7,356 nucleotides of DNA from assembly GCA_030618905.1 (NCBI GenBank), contig JAUXCL010000117.1:1-7356 (forward strand), written 5' to 3'. Position numbers and translations under genes: made by a program. The notes below the pieces were generated by a model. That model was not told the DNA's origin, searched no databases, and saw nothing but the letters and a program-made list of their open reading frames with translations. Within the stretch, counting starts at the first letter, position 1; every line of letters begins with the position of its first letter. This DNA is from Bacteroidales bacterium. GTDB lineage: Bacteria; Bacteroidota; Bacteroidia; Bacteroidales; B18-G4. Positions 1 to 5,556 of the stretch are shown one piece after another.

Positions 1-72
1 ACGGTGAACGGTGAACGGTGAACGGTGAACGGTGAACGGTGAACGGTGAACGGTGAACGGTGAACGGTGAAC
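1..72. repeat. Heptamer tandem repeat (ACGGTGA)x10
   Basis: Ten perfect copies of the 7-bp unit ACGGTGA fill bases 1-70, followed by a 2-base remnant. The first copy touches the window edge, so the true copy number is unknown. Read on the + strand the unit gives a TGA stop in every frame, because 7 is not a multiple of 3, so it is non-coding in that direction. The copies are identical, which suggests recent slippage expansion or active homogenisation. Short intergenic tandem heptamers are known in several bacterial groups; their function is generally unclear. No gene overlaps it here. Confidence 0.95.
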
Positions 73-88
73 AGATAATGAATCTATT

Positions 89-160
89 TAACAGTTTAGC
101 AATTTAACAATATAACAGTATAACAATATAACAGTATAACAATATAACTGTTTAGCAATA
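89..160. repeat. Degenerate AT-rich octamer tandem array (about 9 units)
   Basis: Nine consecutive 8-bp units fit the pattern TARCARTW, with one exception at unit 8 (TAACTGTT). The middle units alternate TAACAATA and TAACAGTA, giving a 16-bp higher-order period from about 105 to 144. The outer units are related to each other: the decamer GTTTAGCAAT occurs at 94-103 and again at 150-159, exactly seven units apart. The array starts 17 bp after the heptamer array but has an unrelated unit and base composition. It lies about 105 bp upstream of the promoter of the PUR-alpha-like gene. Function is unknown. Confidence 0.85.
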
Positions 161-244
161 TGATGCAACCTTTCCTTTTAACAACCTGTCTTAGAACTGG
201 AATCTGCGAAGAAAGCGATATTAATATTGAAATGATGTTCTGAA
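161..244. other. Intergenic spacer without recognisable features
   Basis: Between the octamer array and the first promoter I see no convincing reading frame on either strand, no tRNA-like fold and no strong hairpin. A 10-bp AT-only palindrome (ATATTAATAT, 218-227) is present but is short enough to be chance. With the two arrays and the promoter this completes the 304-base gene-free left end. Confidence 0.5.
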
Positions 245-272
245 ATTGTTTTTAATAATATTTATACATTTG
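245..272 (+). promoter_or_regulatory. Bacteroidota-type promoter for the PUR-alpha-like gene
   Basis: TACATTTG at 265-272 matches the Bacteroidota -7 consensus TAnnTTTG exactly. A partial -33 element (ATTG, 245-248, against consensus TTTG) lies 16 bp upstream. Transcription would start near 279, giving a leader of roughly 26 nt. The purine-rich stretch AAGGAAGAAGG at 274-284 resembles a Shine-Dalgarno site but ends 20 nt before the ATG, too far for normal use, and overlaps the expected transcript start. Confidence 0.6.
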
Positions 273-304
273 TAAGGAAGAAGGATTAATCAAAAAAATC
301 GGAT

Positions 305-691
305 ATGGAAGAGCAAGATAAAAAAGACATGCCCAGAGAGAGAGAGGAGATTTTTTCAAGGGTAATCAGGGCAGGGAAAAGAACGTACTTTTTTGATGTT
401 AAGGCCACAAGAGCGGGTGAGCATTATTTAACAATTACCGAAAGTAAAAGACGCTTCAACAATGAACAGGGAAAATTCTTTTACGAAAAACACAAATTGT
501 TCCTCTACAAGGAAGATTTTGAAAAATTCACCAATGGTTTGTCTGATGTCGTACAGTTTATCGATACAGGAGAAGTTCCTGAAAGTCTTGAGCTAAATGA
601 ACCCTCGATCGACAAAAAGCATACCGATGTTGAATTTGAAGATCTCGGGAATGAAGAAACGGAAGTTAAAGAGGAAGATACTGAGTTATAA
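305..691 (+). CDS. PUR-alpha-like nucleic-acid-binding protein (DUF3276 family)
   Basis: A 128-residue protein. Residues about 11-87 form the conserved core, with the segments EIFSRVIRAGKRTYFFDVK (15-33), YLTITESKRRF (41-51) and YEKHKLFLYKEDFEKF (60-75). I recognise these as the small PUR-alpha-like/DUF3276 family common in Bacteroidota. The PUR repeat is a beta-beta-beta-beta-alpha fold that binds single-stranded DNA or RNA; the cellular role in Bacteroidota is not established. The C-terminus (101-128) is a strongly acidic tail with 12 Asp/Glu in 28 residues, probably disordered. The ATG at 305 is the first start after an in-frame TAA at 287. Met9 is a possible alternative start because the family core begins just after it. 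The gene has its own promoter and terminator, so it is probably a single-gene unit independent of parAB. Confidence 0.88.
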   Translation: MEEQDKKDMPREREEIFSRVIRAGKRTYFFDVKATRAGEHYLTITESKRRFNNEQGKFFYEKHKLFLYKEDFEKFTNGLSDVVQFIDTGEVPESLELNEPSIDKKHTDVEFEDLGNEETEVKEEDTEL

Positions 692-718
692 AGCATCAAC
701 TATAATTCCTTTCTTATT

Positions 719-744
719 GCTGTCGAACTGACAGCTGTTTTCTT
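719..744 (+). terminator. Rho-independent terminator after the PUR-alpha-like gene
   Basis: GCTGTC (719-724) pairs perfectly with GACAGC (730-735) around a 5-nt loop, GAACT. The stem is followed at once by the T-rich tract TGTTTTCTT (736-744). It begins 28 bp after the stop codon at 691. The T-tract is imperfect and the stem only 6 bp, so termination may be partial. No T-run follows on the opposite strand, so it should work only in the + direction. Confidence 0.65.
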
Positions 745-757
745 AACAATTTCCACC

Positions 758-784
758 CTTGCAGTTAATAACTAAATCTGCAAG
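758..784. promoter_or_regulatory. Inverted repeat upstream of the parAB promoter
   Basis: CTTGCAG (758-764) and CTGCAAG (778-784) are perfect 7-bp inverted half-sites separated by 13 AT-rich bases. Their centres are 20 bp apart, about two helical turns, so both would face the same side of DNA, as expected for a dimeric regulator. No T-tract follows, which argues against a second terminator. It ends 8 bp before the proposed -33 element. Bound protein unknown. Confidence 0.45.
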
Positions 785-792
785 AACCTTAA

Positions 793-820
793 TTAGTTTA
801 TATACAATATTGTATTTTTG
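793..820 (+). promoter_or_regulatory. Bacteroidota-type promoter for the parAB operon
   Basis: TATTTTTG at 813-820 matches the -7 consensus TAnnTTTG. A weak -33 candidate, TTAG (793-796, consensus TTTG), lies 16 bp upstream, the same spacing as at the first promoter. The expected transcript start near 827 leaves about 27 nt before the ATG at 854. A TTG codon at 818 that would extend parA lies inside this promoter and so cannot be the start. Confidence 0.6.
802..815. promoter_or_regulatory. Perfect 14-bp palindrome overlapping the parAB -7 element (possible operator)
   Basis: ATACAATATTGTAT is an exact palindrome covering the promoter spacer and the first three bases of the -7 element. A protein bound here would block RNA polymerase, so it could be an autoregulatory operator; ParA or ParB are known to repress their own operons in some partition systems. 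The low GC content makes chance occurrence less unlikely than for a mixed sequence. It does not resemble the usual parS palindrome. Confidence 0.4.
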
Positions 821-853
821 TTCTGTAATAACCTTTATTATTCATCTTCTGAT

Positions 854-1669
854 ATGGGAAAAGTCATTGCAGTGGCCAACCAAAAAGGTGGAGTTGGCAA
901 GACTACTACTTCTATGAACCTCGGTGCAAGTTTCGCCGTTCTTGAATACAAAACATTAATCATTGATGCTGACCCTCAAGCCAATGCCACATCCGGACTT
1001 GGTTACGACCCAAAGGCTGTGAGTATCAGTATTTATGAATGTATCATTGACAATATTGACCCGCATAAAGCCATCCTTGAAACCAAAACTCCCAACCTGT
1101 CTATCCTGCCTGCCCATATTGACCTGGTGGGCGCAGAAATAGAGATCATCAACCTGCCCAAAAGGGAAATGATGATGAGGGCAGTAATCGACCAGATCCG
1201 GGATGAATATGAGTTTATTATCATCGATTGCTCTCCTTCTCTTGGATTGATCACTGTCAATGCCCTCACTGCTGCCAATTCAGTCATCATCCCTGTTCAG
1301 TGTGAATACTTTGCCCTGGAAGGTCTTGGTAAATTACTGAATACCATCAGGATCGTGCAAAGCCGCCTGAATGATGACCTTGAAATTGAAGGTATATTAC
1401 TTACCATGTTTGATGTCAGACTCCGACTTGCCAGACAGGTATTGGAAGAAGTGAAAACGCATTTTCAGCAGATGGTCTTTGACACTGTGATACACAGAAA
1501 TACCAAATTAGGAGAAGCTCCCAGTTTTGGTGAGACCATTATCATGCACTCGGCAAGCAGCACCGGGGCCATCAACCATTTGAACCTGGCCAGGGAAATT
1601 TTACAAAAAAACAAACTAACCCAGATAGACCAGGAAGAGAAAAGAATTGACTACGTAAATGAAAACTAA
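854..1669 (+). CDS. parA: ParA/Soj chromosome-partitioning ATPase
   Basis: A 271-residue ParA/MinD-superfamily ATPase, close to B. subtilis Soj (253). It shows the deviant Walker A motif KGGVGKTTT (11-19, signature Lys11 and Lys16), the A' motif DADPQ (38-42, with Asp40 where Soj has its catalytic Asp) and Walker B FIIIDCSPSLG (121-131). The late segment with DVRLRLARQVLEEV (187-200) matches the Soj region whose arginine contacts DNA. ParA dimerises with ATP, binds nucleoid DNA non-specifically and is stimulated by ParB to hydrolyse ATP, moving parS-bound origins apart. It has no N-terminal helix-turn-helix, so it is the short chromosomal type (Ia N-terminal extension absent). The start at 854 is preferred: upstream in-frame TTG at 818 is within the promoter, and the protein then begins MGKVIAVANQKGG as is typical. 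The gene overlaps parB by 11 bp, implying translational coupling. Confidence 0.96.
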   Translation: MGKVIAVANQKGGVGKTTTSMNLGASFAVLEYKTLIIDADPQANATSGLGYDPKAVSISIYECIIDNIDPHKAILETKTPNLSILPAHIDLVGAEIEIINLPKREMMMRAVIDQIRDEYEFIIIDCSPSLGLITVNALTAANSVIIPVQCEYFALEGLGKLLNTIRIVQSRLNDDLEIEGILLTMFDVRLRLARQVLEEVKTHFQQMVFDTVIHRNTKLGEAPSFGETIIMHSASSTGAINHLNLAREILQKNKLTQIDQEEKRIDYVNEN

Positions 1670-2543
1670 GAGGCAAGCATTAGGAAGAGGTCTGGATGCC
1701 ATTCTGCAAAGCCCGGATGCAGATCTCCGTTCCAAGGAGATCGCACAGAACTATGTGGTAGGCGCAATTGCCAATATCAATATCGATGACATTGAAGCCA
1801 ATCCCTTTCAACCCAGGAATAGTTTTGAGAACGATGACCTTGAAGAACTGGCCAGTTCTATCAGGGGACAAGGAATTGTTCAACCCATAACGGTTCGAAA
1901 GATCGGGTTCAATAAATTCCAGCTCATTTCCGGAGAAAGAAGGCTTCGGGCCTCCAGGATGGCAGGCCTCAAAGAAATCCCTTCTTATATCCGGGTTGCC
2001 AACGATGAACAGATGCTGGAAATGGCATTGATTGAGAATATCCACAGGAAAGACCTGAATCCCATTGAAATCGCAGCCAGCTATCAGCGCCTCGTTGAAG
2101 AATGTACACTTACCCATGAAACCCTGAGTGACCGTGTTGGCAAAAAACGGGCCACCATCACGAATTACTTGCGATTGTTAAAGTTACCGGCTGAAATACA
2201 GATTGCCATCCGCGATGAGCGGATAAGCATGGGACATGCGAGGGCACTTATCAATATCATCGACATCGATGCCCAGCTGAGGTTACTCAGGAGAACCATA
2301 CAGAGAGGTCTGTCAGTCCGCCAGGTTGAAAGCATGGCCAAAAATATTAAACAGCCTTCAGCGGCCAGGGCTCCGTCCGTTTCCATGATGCAAACAGCCT
2401 ATTTACCAAAACAGGACCTGCTCGCAAGGAAACTAAATGCAGATATTAGCTTTAAAATCAATAATAAAGGCAAAGGAAATATCGTTATTCCGTTTGGATC
2501 GACAAAAGAACTGGACCAGTTGATCGATAAGCTAAATAAGTAA
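1659..2543 (+). CDS. parB: ParB/Spo0J parS-binding CTPase
   Basis: A 294-residue ParB (B. subtilis Spo0J is 282). The N-terminus has the ALGRGLDAI signature (7-15), the usual ParA-stimulating segment. The ParB/Srx domain (about 36-135) contains NPFQPR (48-53), GIVQPITVR (72-80), the GERR box (92-95) and ENIHRKDLNP (126-135), the CTP-binding motifs of the family. A helix-turn-helix region (about 150-176) follows, with LSDRVGKKRATITNYLRLL, for parS recognition. Residues about 232-248 form a variable linker, and 250-294 the C-terminal dimerisation domain. ParB loads at parS, spreads as a CTP-gated sliding clamp, and activates ParA and SMC loading. Start ATG 1659 lies inside the end of parA. No parS-like sequence (TGTTTCACGTGAAACA type) was seen by eye in this window. 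Confidence 0.96.
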   Translation: MKTKRQALGRGLDAILQSPDADLRSKEIAQNYVVGAIANINIDDIEANPFQPRNSFENDDLEELASSIRGQGIVQPITVRKIGFNKFQLISGERRLRASRMAGLKEIPSYIRVANDEQMLEMALIENIHRKDLNPIEIAASYQRLVEECTLTHETLSDRVGKKRATITNYLRLLKLPAEIQIAIRDERISMGHARALINIIDIDAQLRLLRRTIQRGLSVRQVESMAKNIKQPSAARAPSVSMMQTAYLPKQDLLARKLNADISFKINNKGKGNIVIPFGSTKELDQLIDKLNK

Positions 2544-2597
2544 TGCTGCAAGCCTGCGAATAAAAGTCAAAGGGCACGCTAACCAAACTATACAGCA

Positions 2598-3188
2598 TTG
2601 AAAAATAAAGCAATCGAAATAATTGCATTTTCCTTGATATTCACCCTGGTGAGTGGAACGCTCATCTTCTGTCCGAACACCCTTCACGCGCAACAAAGCA
2701 ATCCGGCAGACACGGTGATGGTAAAGAAGCATTCTCCCACAAAAGCATCCATTATGTCGGCTGTGCTACCAGGCCTTGGCCAGGCCTACAATAAGAAATA
2801 CTGGAAGATTCCTATTATTTATGCAGGCTTAGGCGCTTTTGCCTATTTCATCGTTTCCAATAACAGTGAATACCAAAAATATAAGGACGCATACAATTAT
2901 GTGATCAGCGGGGATACTACATGGACCGACAATGATTATGCAAAAAAGTACACTGCAGATCAACTTCAACAGAGCAAAAACTATTATAAAAGGAATAAAG
3001 AGTTGAGTATTATTCTTGGGTGCCTGTGGTACATCCTGCAAATCGTTGATGCCAGTGTGGATGCTCACTTTTTTGAATATGATGTTACAGACGACCTCTC
3101 TATCAGGGTTGATCCCATGTTAGAGCCGCAAAAACAATTCAATTTTAATGGTACAGTTCAAGGTGTTAAGTTAACTTTTAAATTTTGA
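2598..3188 (+). CDS. Exported/membrane DUF5683-family protein
   Basis: A 196-residue protein of a family usually found just downstream of parB in Bacteroidota; function unknown. An N-terminal signal peptide is visible: basic MKNK, hydrophobic core about 8-26, and a likely signal peptidase I site after LHA (residue 31). The family core starts near residue 46 with SPTKASIMSAVLPGLGQAYN (46-65), a Gly/Pro-containing hydrophobic segment, then a membrane segment at about 71-87 and another at about 136-152. Residues 90-135 between them are polar and Tyr/Lys-rich. The protein ends VKLTFKF, an alternating pattern with terminal Phe that recalls outer-membrane barrel ends, though one such strand proves nothing. 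The start is the rare codon TTG at 2598: an in-frame TAA at 2580 blocks extension, and the first in-frame ATG (residue 41) would delete the signal peptide. It lies 54 bp after parB and 3 bp before dapB, with no promoter seen. Confidence 0.82.
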   Translation: MKNKAIEIIAFSLIFTLVSGTLIFCPNTLHAQQSNPADTVMVKKHSPTKASIMSAVLPGLGQAYNKKYWKIPIIYAGLGAFAYFIVSNNSEYQKYKDAYNYVISGDTTWTDNDYAKKYTADQLQQSKNYYKRNKELSIILGCLWYILQIVDASVDAHFFEYDVTDDLSIRVDPMLEPQKQFNFNGTVQGVKLTFKF

Positions 3189-3191
3189 CGT

Positions 3192-3908
3192 GTGAAAATT
3201 GCAATTCTTGGCTACGGAAAGATGGGCAGGGAAATTGAAAAGCTGGCCCTGCAGAACAAGCATCAGCTTATCGTAAAGATTGATTCTGAGGAAGATTGGG
3301 AAAAGATGGGGCCACAATTGAAAGAGGCCGACGTGGCTATCGAATTCAGTATGCCCGGTACGGTAATTTCTAATATTAAAAAATGTTTTGCTGCCGGGAT
3401 CCCGGTTGTGGTTGGAACTACAGGCTGGCACGAGCGGGAAAGCGAAATCACAGCACTATGCAATAATTCGGGCCAATCCATGTTTTTTGCTGCCAATTTT
3501 AATATAGGCGTAAACATATTTTTTGAGATCAATAAGCGCCTTGCAGCACTGATGAACCATCAAACACAGTATCATCCTTACATTGAAGAGATCCATCACT
3601 TGCAAAAAATTGATCAGCCAAGTGGTACAGCCATCAAGCTTGCCCAGGATATGATCCAGGCTCTGGACAGAAAATCAATATGGGTGAACACCAAACCTTC
3701 TGAGTCCAGGGAGCTGGAAATCAAATCCTTTAGAATTGACGAGGTGCCCGGCAATCACATTGTCAGGTATGTGTCTGATAATGATATGCTTGAGCTCAGG
3801 CATGAAGCAAAAAACAGGAAAGGATTCGCCCAGGGTGCTTTAATGGCAGCGGCATGGCTCATGGGTAAAAAAGGTGTGTATGGAATGCATGATCTACTGG
3901 GTATTTGA
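3192..3908 (+). CDS. dapB: 4-hydroxy-tetrahydrodipicolinate reductase
   Basis: A 238-residue DapB, shorter than E. coli DapB (273), as is common in this phylum. It catalyses NAD(P)H-dependent reduction of the dihydrodipicolinate-level intermediate to tetrahydrodipicolinate in lysine and meso-diaminopimelate synthesis, in the cytoplasm. The N-terminal Rossmann domain has GYGKMG (7-12) and VGTTGW (74-79), with ANFNIGVN (101-108) leading into the substrate domain. The catalytic signature EEIHHLQKIDQPSGTA spans 132-147, with His135/His136 and Lys139 as the general acid and substrate-binding residues. The C-terminal ELRHEAKNRKGFAQGA (201-216) matches the conserved closing helix region. An acidic Asp31 after the second strand could favour NADH over NADPH; that is inference. 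Start is GTG at 3192, required because the nucleotide-binding motif begins five residues later. It sits 3 bp after the DUF5683 gene, so it is very probably cotranscribed with parAB. Confidence 0.95.
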   Translation: MKIAILGYGKMGREIEKLALQNKHQLIVKIDSEEDWEKMGPQLKEADVAIEFSMPGTVISNIKKCFAAGIPVVVGTTGWHERESEITALCNNSGQSMFFAANFNIGVNIFFEINKRLAALMNHQTQYHPYIEEIHHLQKIDQPSGTAIKLAQDMIQALDRKSIWVNTKPSESRELEIKSFRIDEVPGNHIVRYVSDNDMLELRHEAKNRKGFAQGALMAAAWLMGKKGVYGMHDLLGI

Positions 3909-3918
3909 CATTCCATTC

Positions 3919-3938
3919 TTAACAAAATTTAACAAAAT
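3919..3938 (+). repeat. Tandem 10-bp direct repeat upstream of lepB
   Basis: TTAACAAAAT occurs twice without a gap (3919-3928 and 3929-3938), just after the dapB stop. The two copies are one helical turn apart and lie 27 bp upstream of the lepB -7 element, a position suitable for an activator or an alternative sigma factor. It may equally be a chance AT-rich duplication. Confidence 0.45.
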
Positions 3939-3965
3939 GAGCACCCGTAACATACATTATTACAT

Positions 3966-3973
3966 TACTTTTG
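3966..3973 (+). promoter_or_regulatory. Putative lepB promoter -7 element
   Basis: TACTTTTG matches the Bacteroidota -7 consensus TAnnTTTG. I see no good TTTG-type -33 element at the expected distance. Transcription would begin near 3980, giving an A-rich leader of about 13 nt before the ATG at 3993. The spacing and the 84-bp gap after dapB suggest lepB has its own promoter, possibly in addition to readthrough from the upstream operon since no terminator is visible. Confidence 0.5.
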
Positions 3974-3992
3974 GGGGACAAAACGACGACTT

Positions 3993-5507
3993 ATGAGTAT
4001 TTTCTCGATATTATTCCTGCTAACCTTAATATCATCGATCATTGGACTATACAAGATCTTTGAAAAAGCCGGGCAACCCGGTTGGTATGTACTGATCCCA
4101 TTTTATAATTTTTACATCTGGCTCAGGATCATCAAGAAACCTTTGTGGTGGTATATTTTCATACTGATCCCCTTTATCAATGTTTTCATGGTCTTACTGA
4201 TGATTGTTGAGGTGTTGAAATGCTTTAATAAGCATGGATTGGGAGAACAGGCATTAGGTGTGATCTTCCCATTTGCTTACCTTCCTTACCTGGGTTTTTC
4301 ACCAAAAGAAAAGTATTACGATCCCGACAAAGCAGAAAAGATCAAGAAAACCTGGATACGGGAGTGGGTTGATGCCATCATCTTTGCCGTTGTAGCTGCA
4401 ACGATCATCAGGATATTCTTCATTGAGGCTTATACCATCCCTACATCTTCTATGGAAAAATCATTGTTGGTAGGGGATTACCTCTTTGTCAGCAAAGTCA
4501 GCTATGGTCCGAGGGTACCCATGACTCCGCTGTCATTTCCCTTTGTACATCATACACTGCCTTTATCGAGCACAACAAAATCATACCTGGAGTGGATTAA
4601 ATTACCTTATTACCGCTTTCCCGGGATTTCAAATATAGAACATAATGATGCCGTCGTATTCAATTACCCTGATGGTGATACCTTATCGGTGAAATTCCAG
4701 AGTAATATCAGCTATTACAGCCTGGTCAGGGAGTATGGCAGGGACCGGGTTAGCAGGGATACCAGAAATTTTGGAGAGATCACAGCCAGGCCGGTTGACA
4801 AACGGGAAAACTACATCAAACGCTGCATCGGGCTGCCGGGTGATACCTTAAGTATCATAGAGCAACAGGTTTATCTCAATGGTAAACCCGCAGAAAATCC
4901 TGACAAGCTGCAATACAAATATATCGTCAACACCAATGGCTCAAAGATCAATCCTAAGATCCTTGACAGGCTTGAAATTACTGAAGGTGGCAGCACATCC
5001 AACCGGGGAGAATTTGTCTTCTTCCTGACTGATGAGGTGGCTATTGAGCTGAAACGTTTGCCAAATGTTAAAAAAGTCACAAAGTACCGCGAACCGGCAG
5101 GAAAAAAGAACAATGACCTGTTCCCGCATTATAGCAAATACGATTGGAACCTTGACAATTTCGGACCACTCTATATTCCAAAATCCGGTGATATCATCTC
5201 TTTAAATTCTGATAACATCAATATATACAGAAGGGTTATTGAAGCTTATGAAGGCAATACACTTCACGTAAAGGACGGCAAGATTTATATCAATGGCCAG
5301 GAAGCAGATTCCTATGCCGTTAAAATGAATTATTATTGGATGATGGGTGATAACAGGCACAATTCAGCGGATTCACGCTACTGGGGCTTCGTTCCGGAAG
5401 ATCATATCGTGGGCAAAGCGGTGTTCATCTGGTTATCACTCGACAAGAATAGAACATTGTTCAATGGCAAGATCAGATGGGGCAATATGCTGCGTCTGGT
5501 TGATTAA
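3993..5507 (+). CDS. lepB: Signal peptidase I with N-terminal DUF5684-type membrane domain
   Basis: A 504-residue protein, much longer than E. coli LepB (324). Residues about 1-105 form a DUF5684-type domain with hydrophobic segments near 3-20, 50-73 and 86-101 and motifs FEKAGQPGWYVLIPFYNFY (23-41). After a charged linker, a further membrane helix (about 126-144) leads to the S26 peptidase domain. The nucleophile is Ser153 in PTSSMEKSL (150-158), and the general-base Lys276 lies in YIKRCIGLPGD (274-284). The conserved box GDNRHNSADSRYWGFVP is at 452-468. The enzyme cleaves signal peptides on the outer face of the inner membrane by a Ser-Lys dyad. The stretches between Ser153 and Lys276 (123 residues) and between Lys276 and the last box (about 175) are both longer than in E. 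coli. Start ATG 3993 follows an A-rich leader. No frame damage is seen and all catalytic elements are present. Confidence 0.94.
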   Translation: MSIFSILFLLTLISSIIGLYKIFEKAGQPGWYVLIPFYNFYIWLRIIKKPLWWYIFILIPFINVFMVLLMIVEVLKCFNKHGLGEQALGVIFPFAYLPYLGFSPKEKYYDPDKAEKIKKTWIREWVDAIIFAVVAATIIRIFFIEAYTIPTSSMEKSLLVGDYLFVSKVSYGPRVPMTPLSFPFVHHTLPLSSTTKSYLEWIKLPYYRFPGISNIEHNDAVVFNYPDGDTLSVKFQSNISYYSLVREYGRDRVSRDTRNFGEITARPVDKRENYIKRCIGLPGDTLSIIEQQVYLNGKPAENPDKLQYKYIVNTNGSKINPKILDRLEITEGGSTSNRGEFVFFLTDEVAIELKRLPNVKKVTKYREPAGKKNNDLFPHYSKYDWNLDNFGPLYIPKSGDIISLNSDNINIYRRVIEAYEGNTLHVKDGKIYINGQEADSYAVKMNYYWMMGDNRHNSADSRYWGFVPEDHIVGKAVFIWLSLDKNRTLFNGKIRWGNMLRLVD

Positions 5508-5556
5508 CAGGCACTTAATTAATCTGACATATAATTATTAATCAAAATACAAAAAC

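Noticed and set aside
1..104. Reverse-strand repetitive peptide frame through the heptamer array
   Set aside because: The array is stop-free on the - strand, but an in-frame TAA lies just upstream near base 104, no good start codon follows it, and the rest is low-complexity intergenic DNA.
218..227. Palindrome ATATTAATAT in the left spacer
   Set aside because: Ten AT-only bases are likely by chance in this composition and it is not placed on a promoter element.
818..853. N-terminal extension of ParA from the TTG at 818 (12 extra residues)
   Set aside because: The TTG lies in the -7 promoter element and the extension does not resemble the family; ATG 854 gives the standard ParA beginning.
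1680..2117. Reverse-strand open frame of 145 codons inside parB
   Set aside because: It is fully antisense to the well-conserved parB, and its translation has no recognisable domain or start context.
5530..5535. TATAAT in the gap before the DUF4412-like gene
   Set aside because: It fits the sigma-70 -10 element, but the primary sigma factor of Bacteroidota prefers TAnnTTTG, and no -35 partner is seen in this AT-rich gap.
5347..5541. Small + strand frame overlapping the end of lepB
   Set aside because: It is out of frame with the conserved GDNR box of lepB and has no start signal or known domain.
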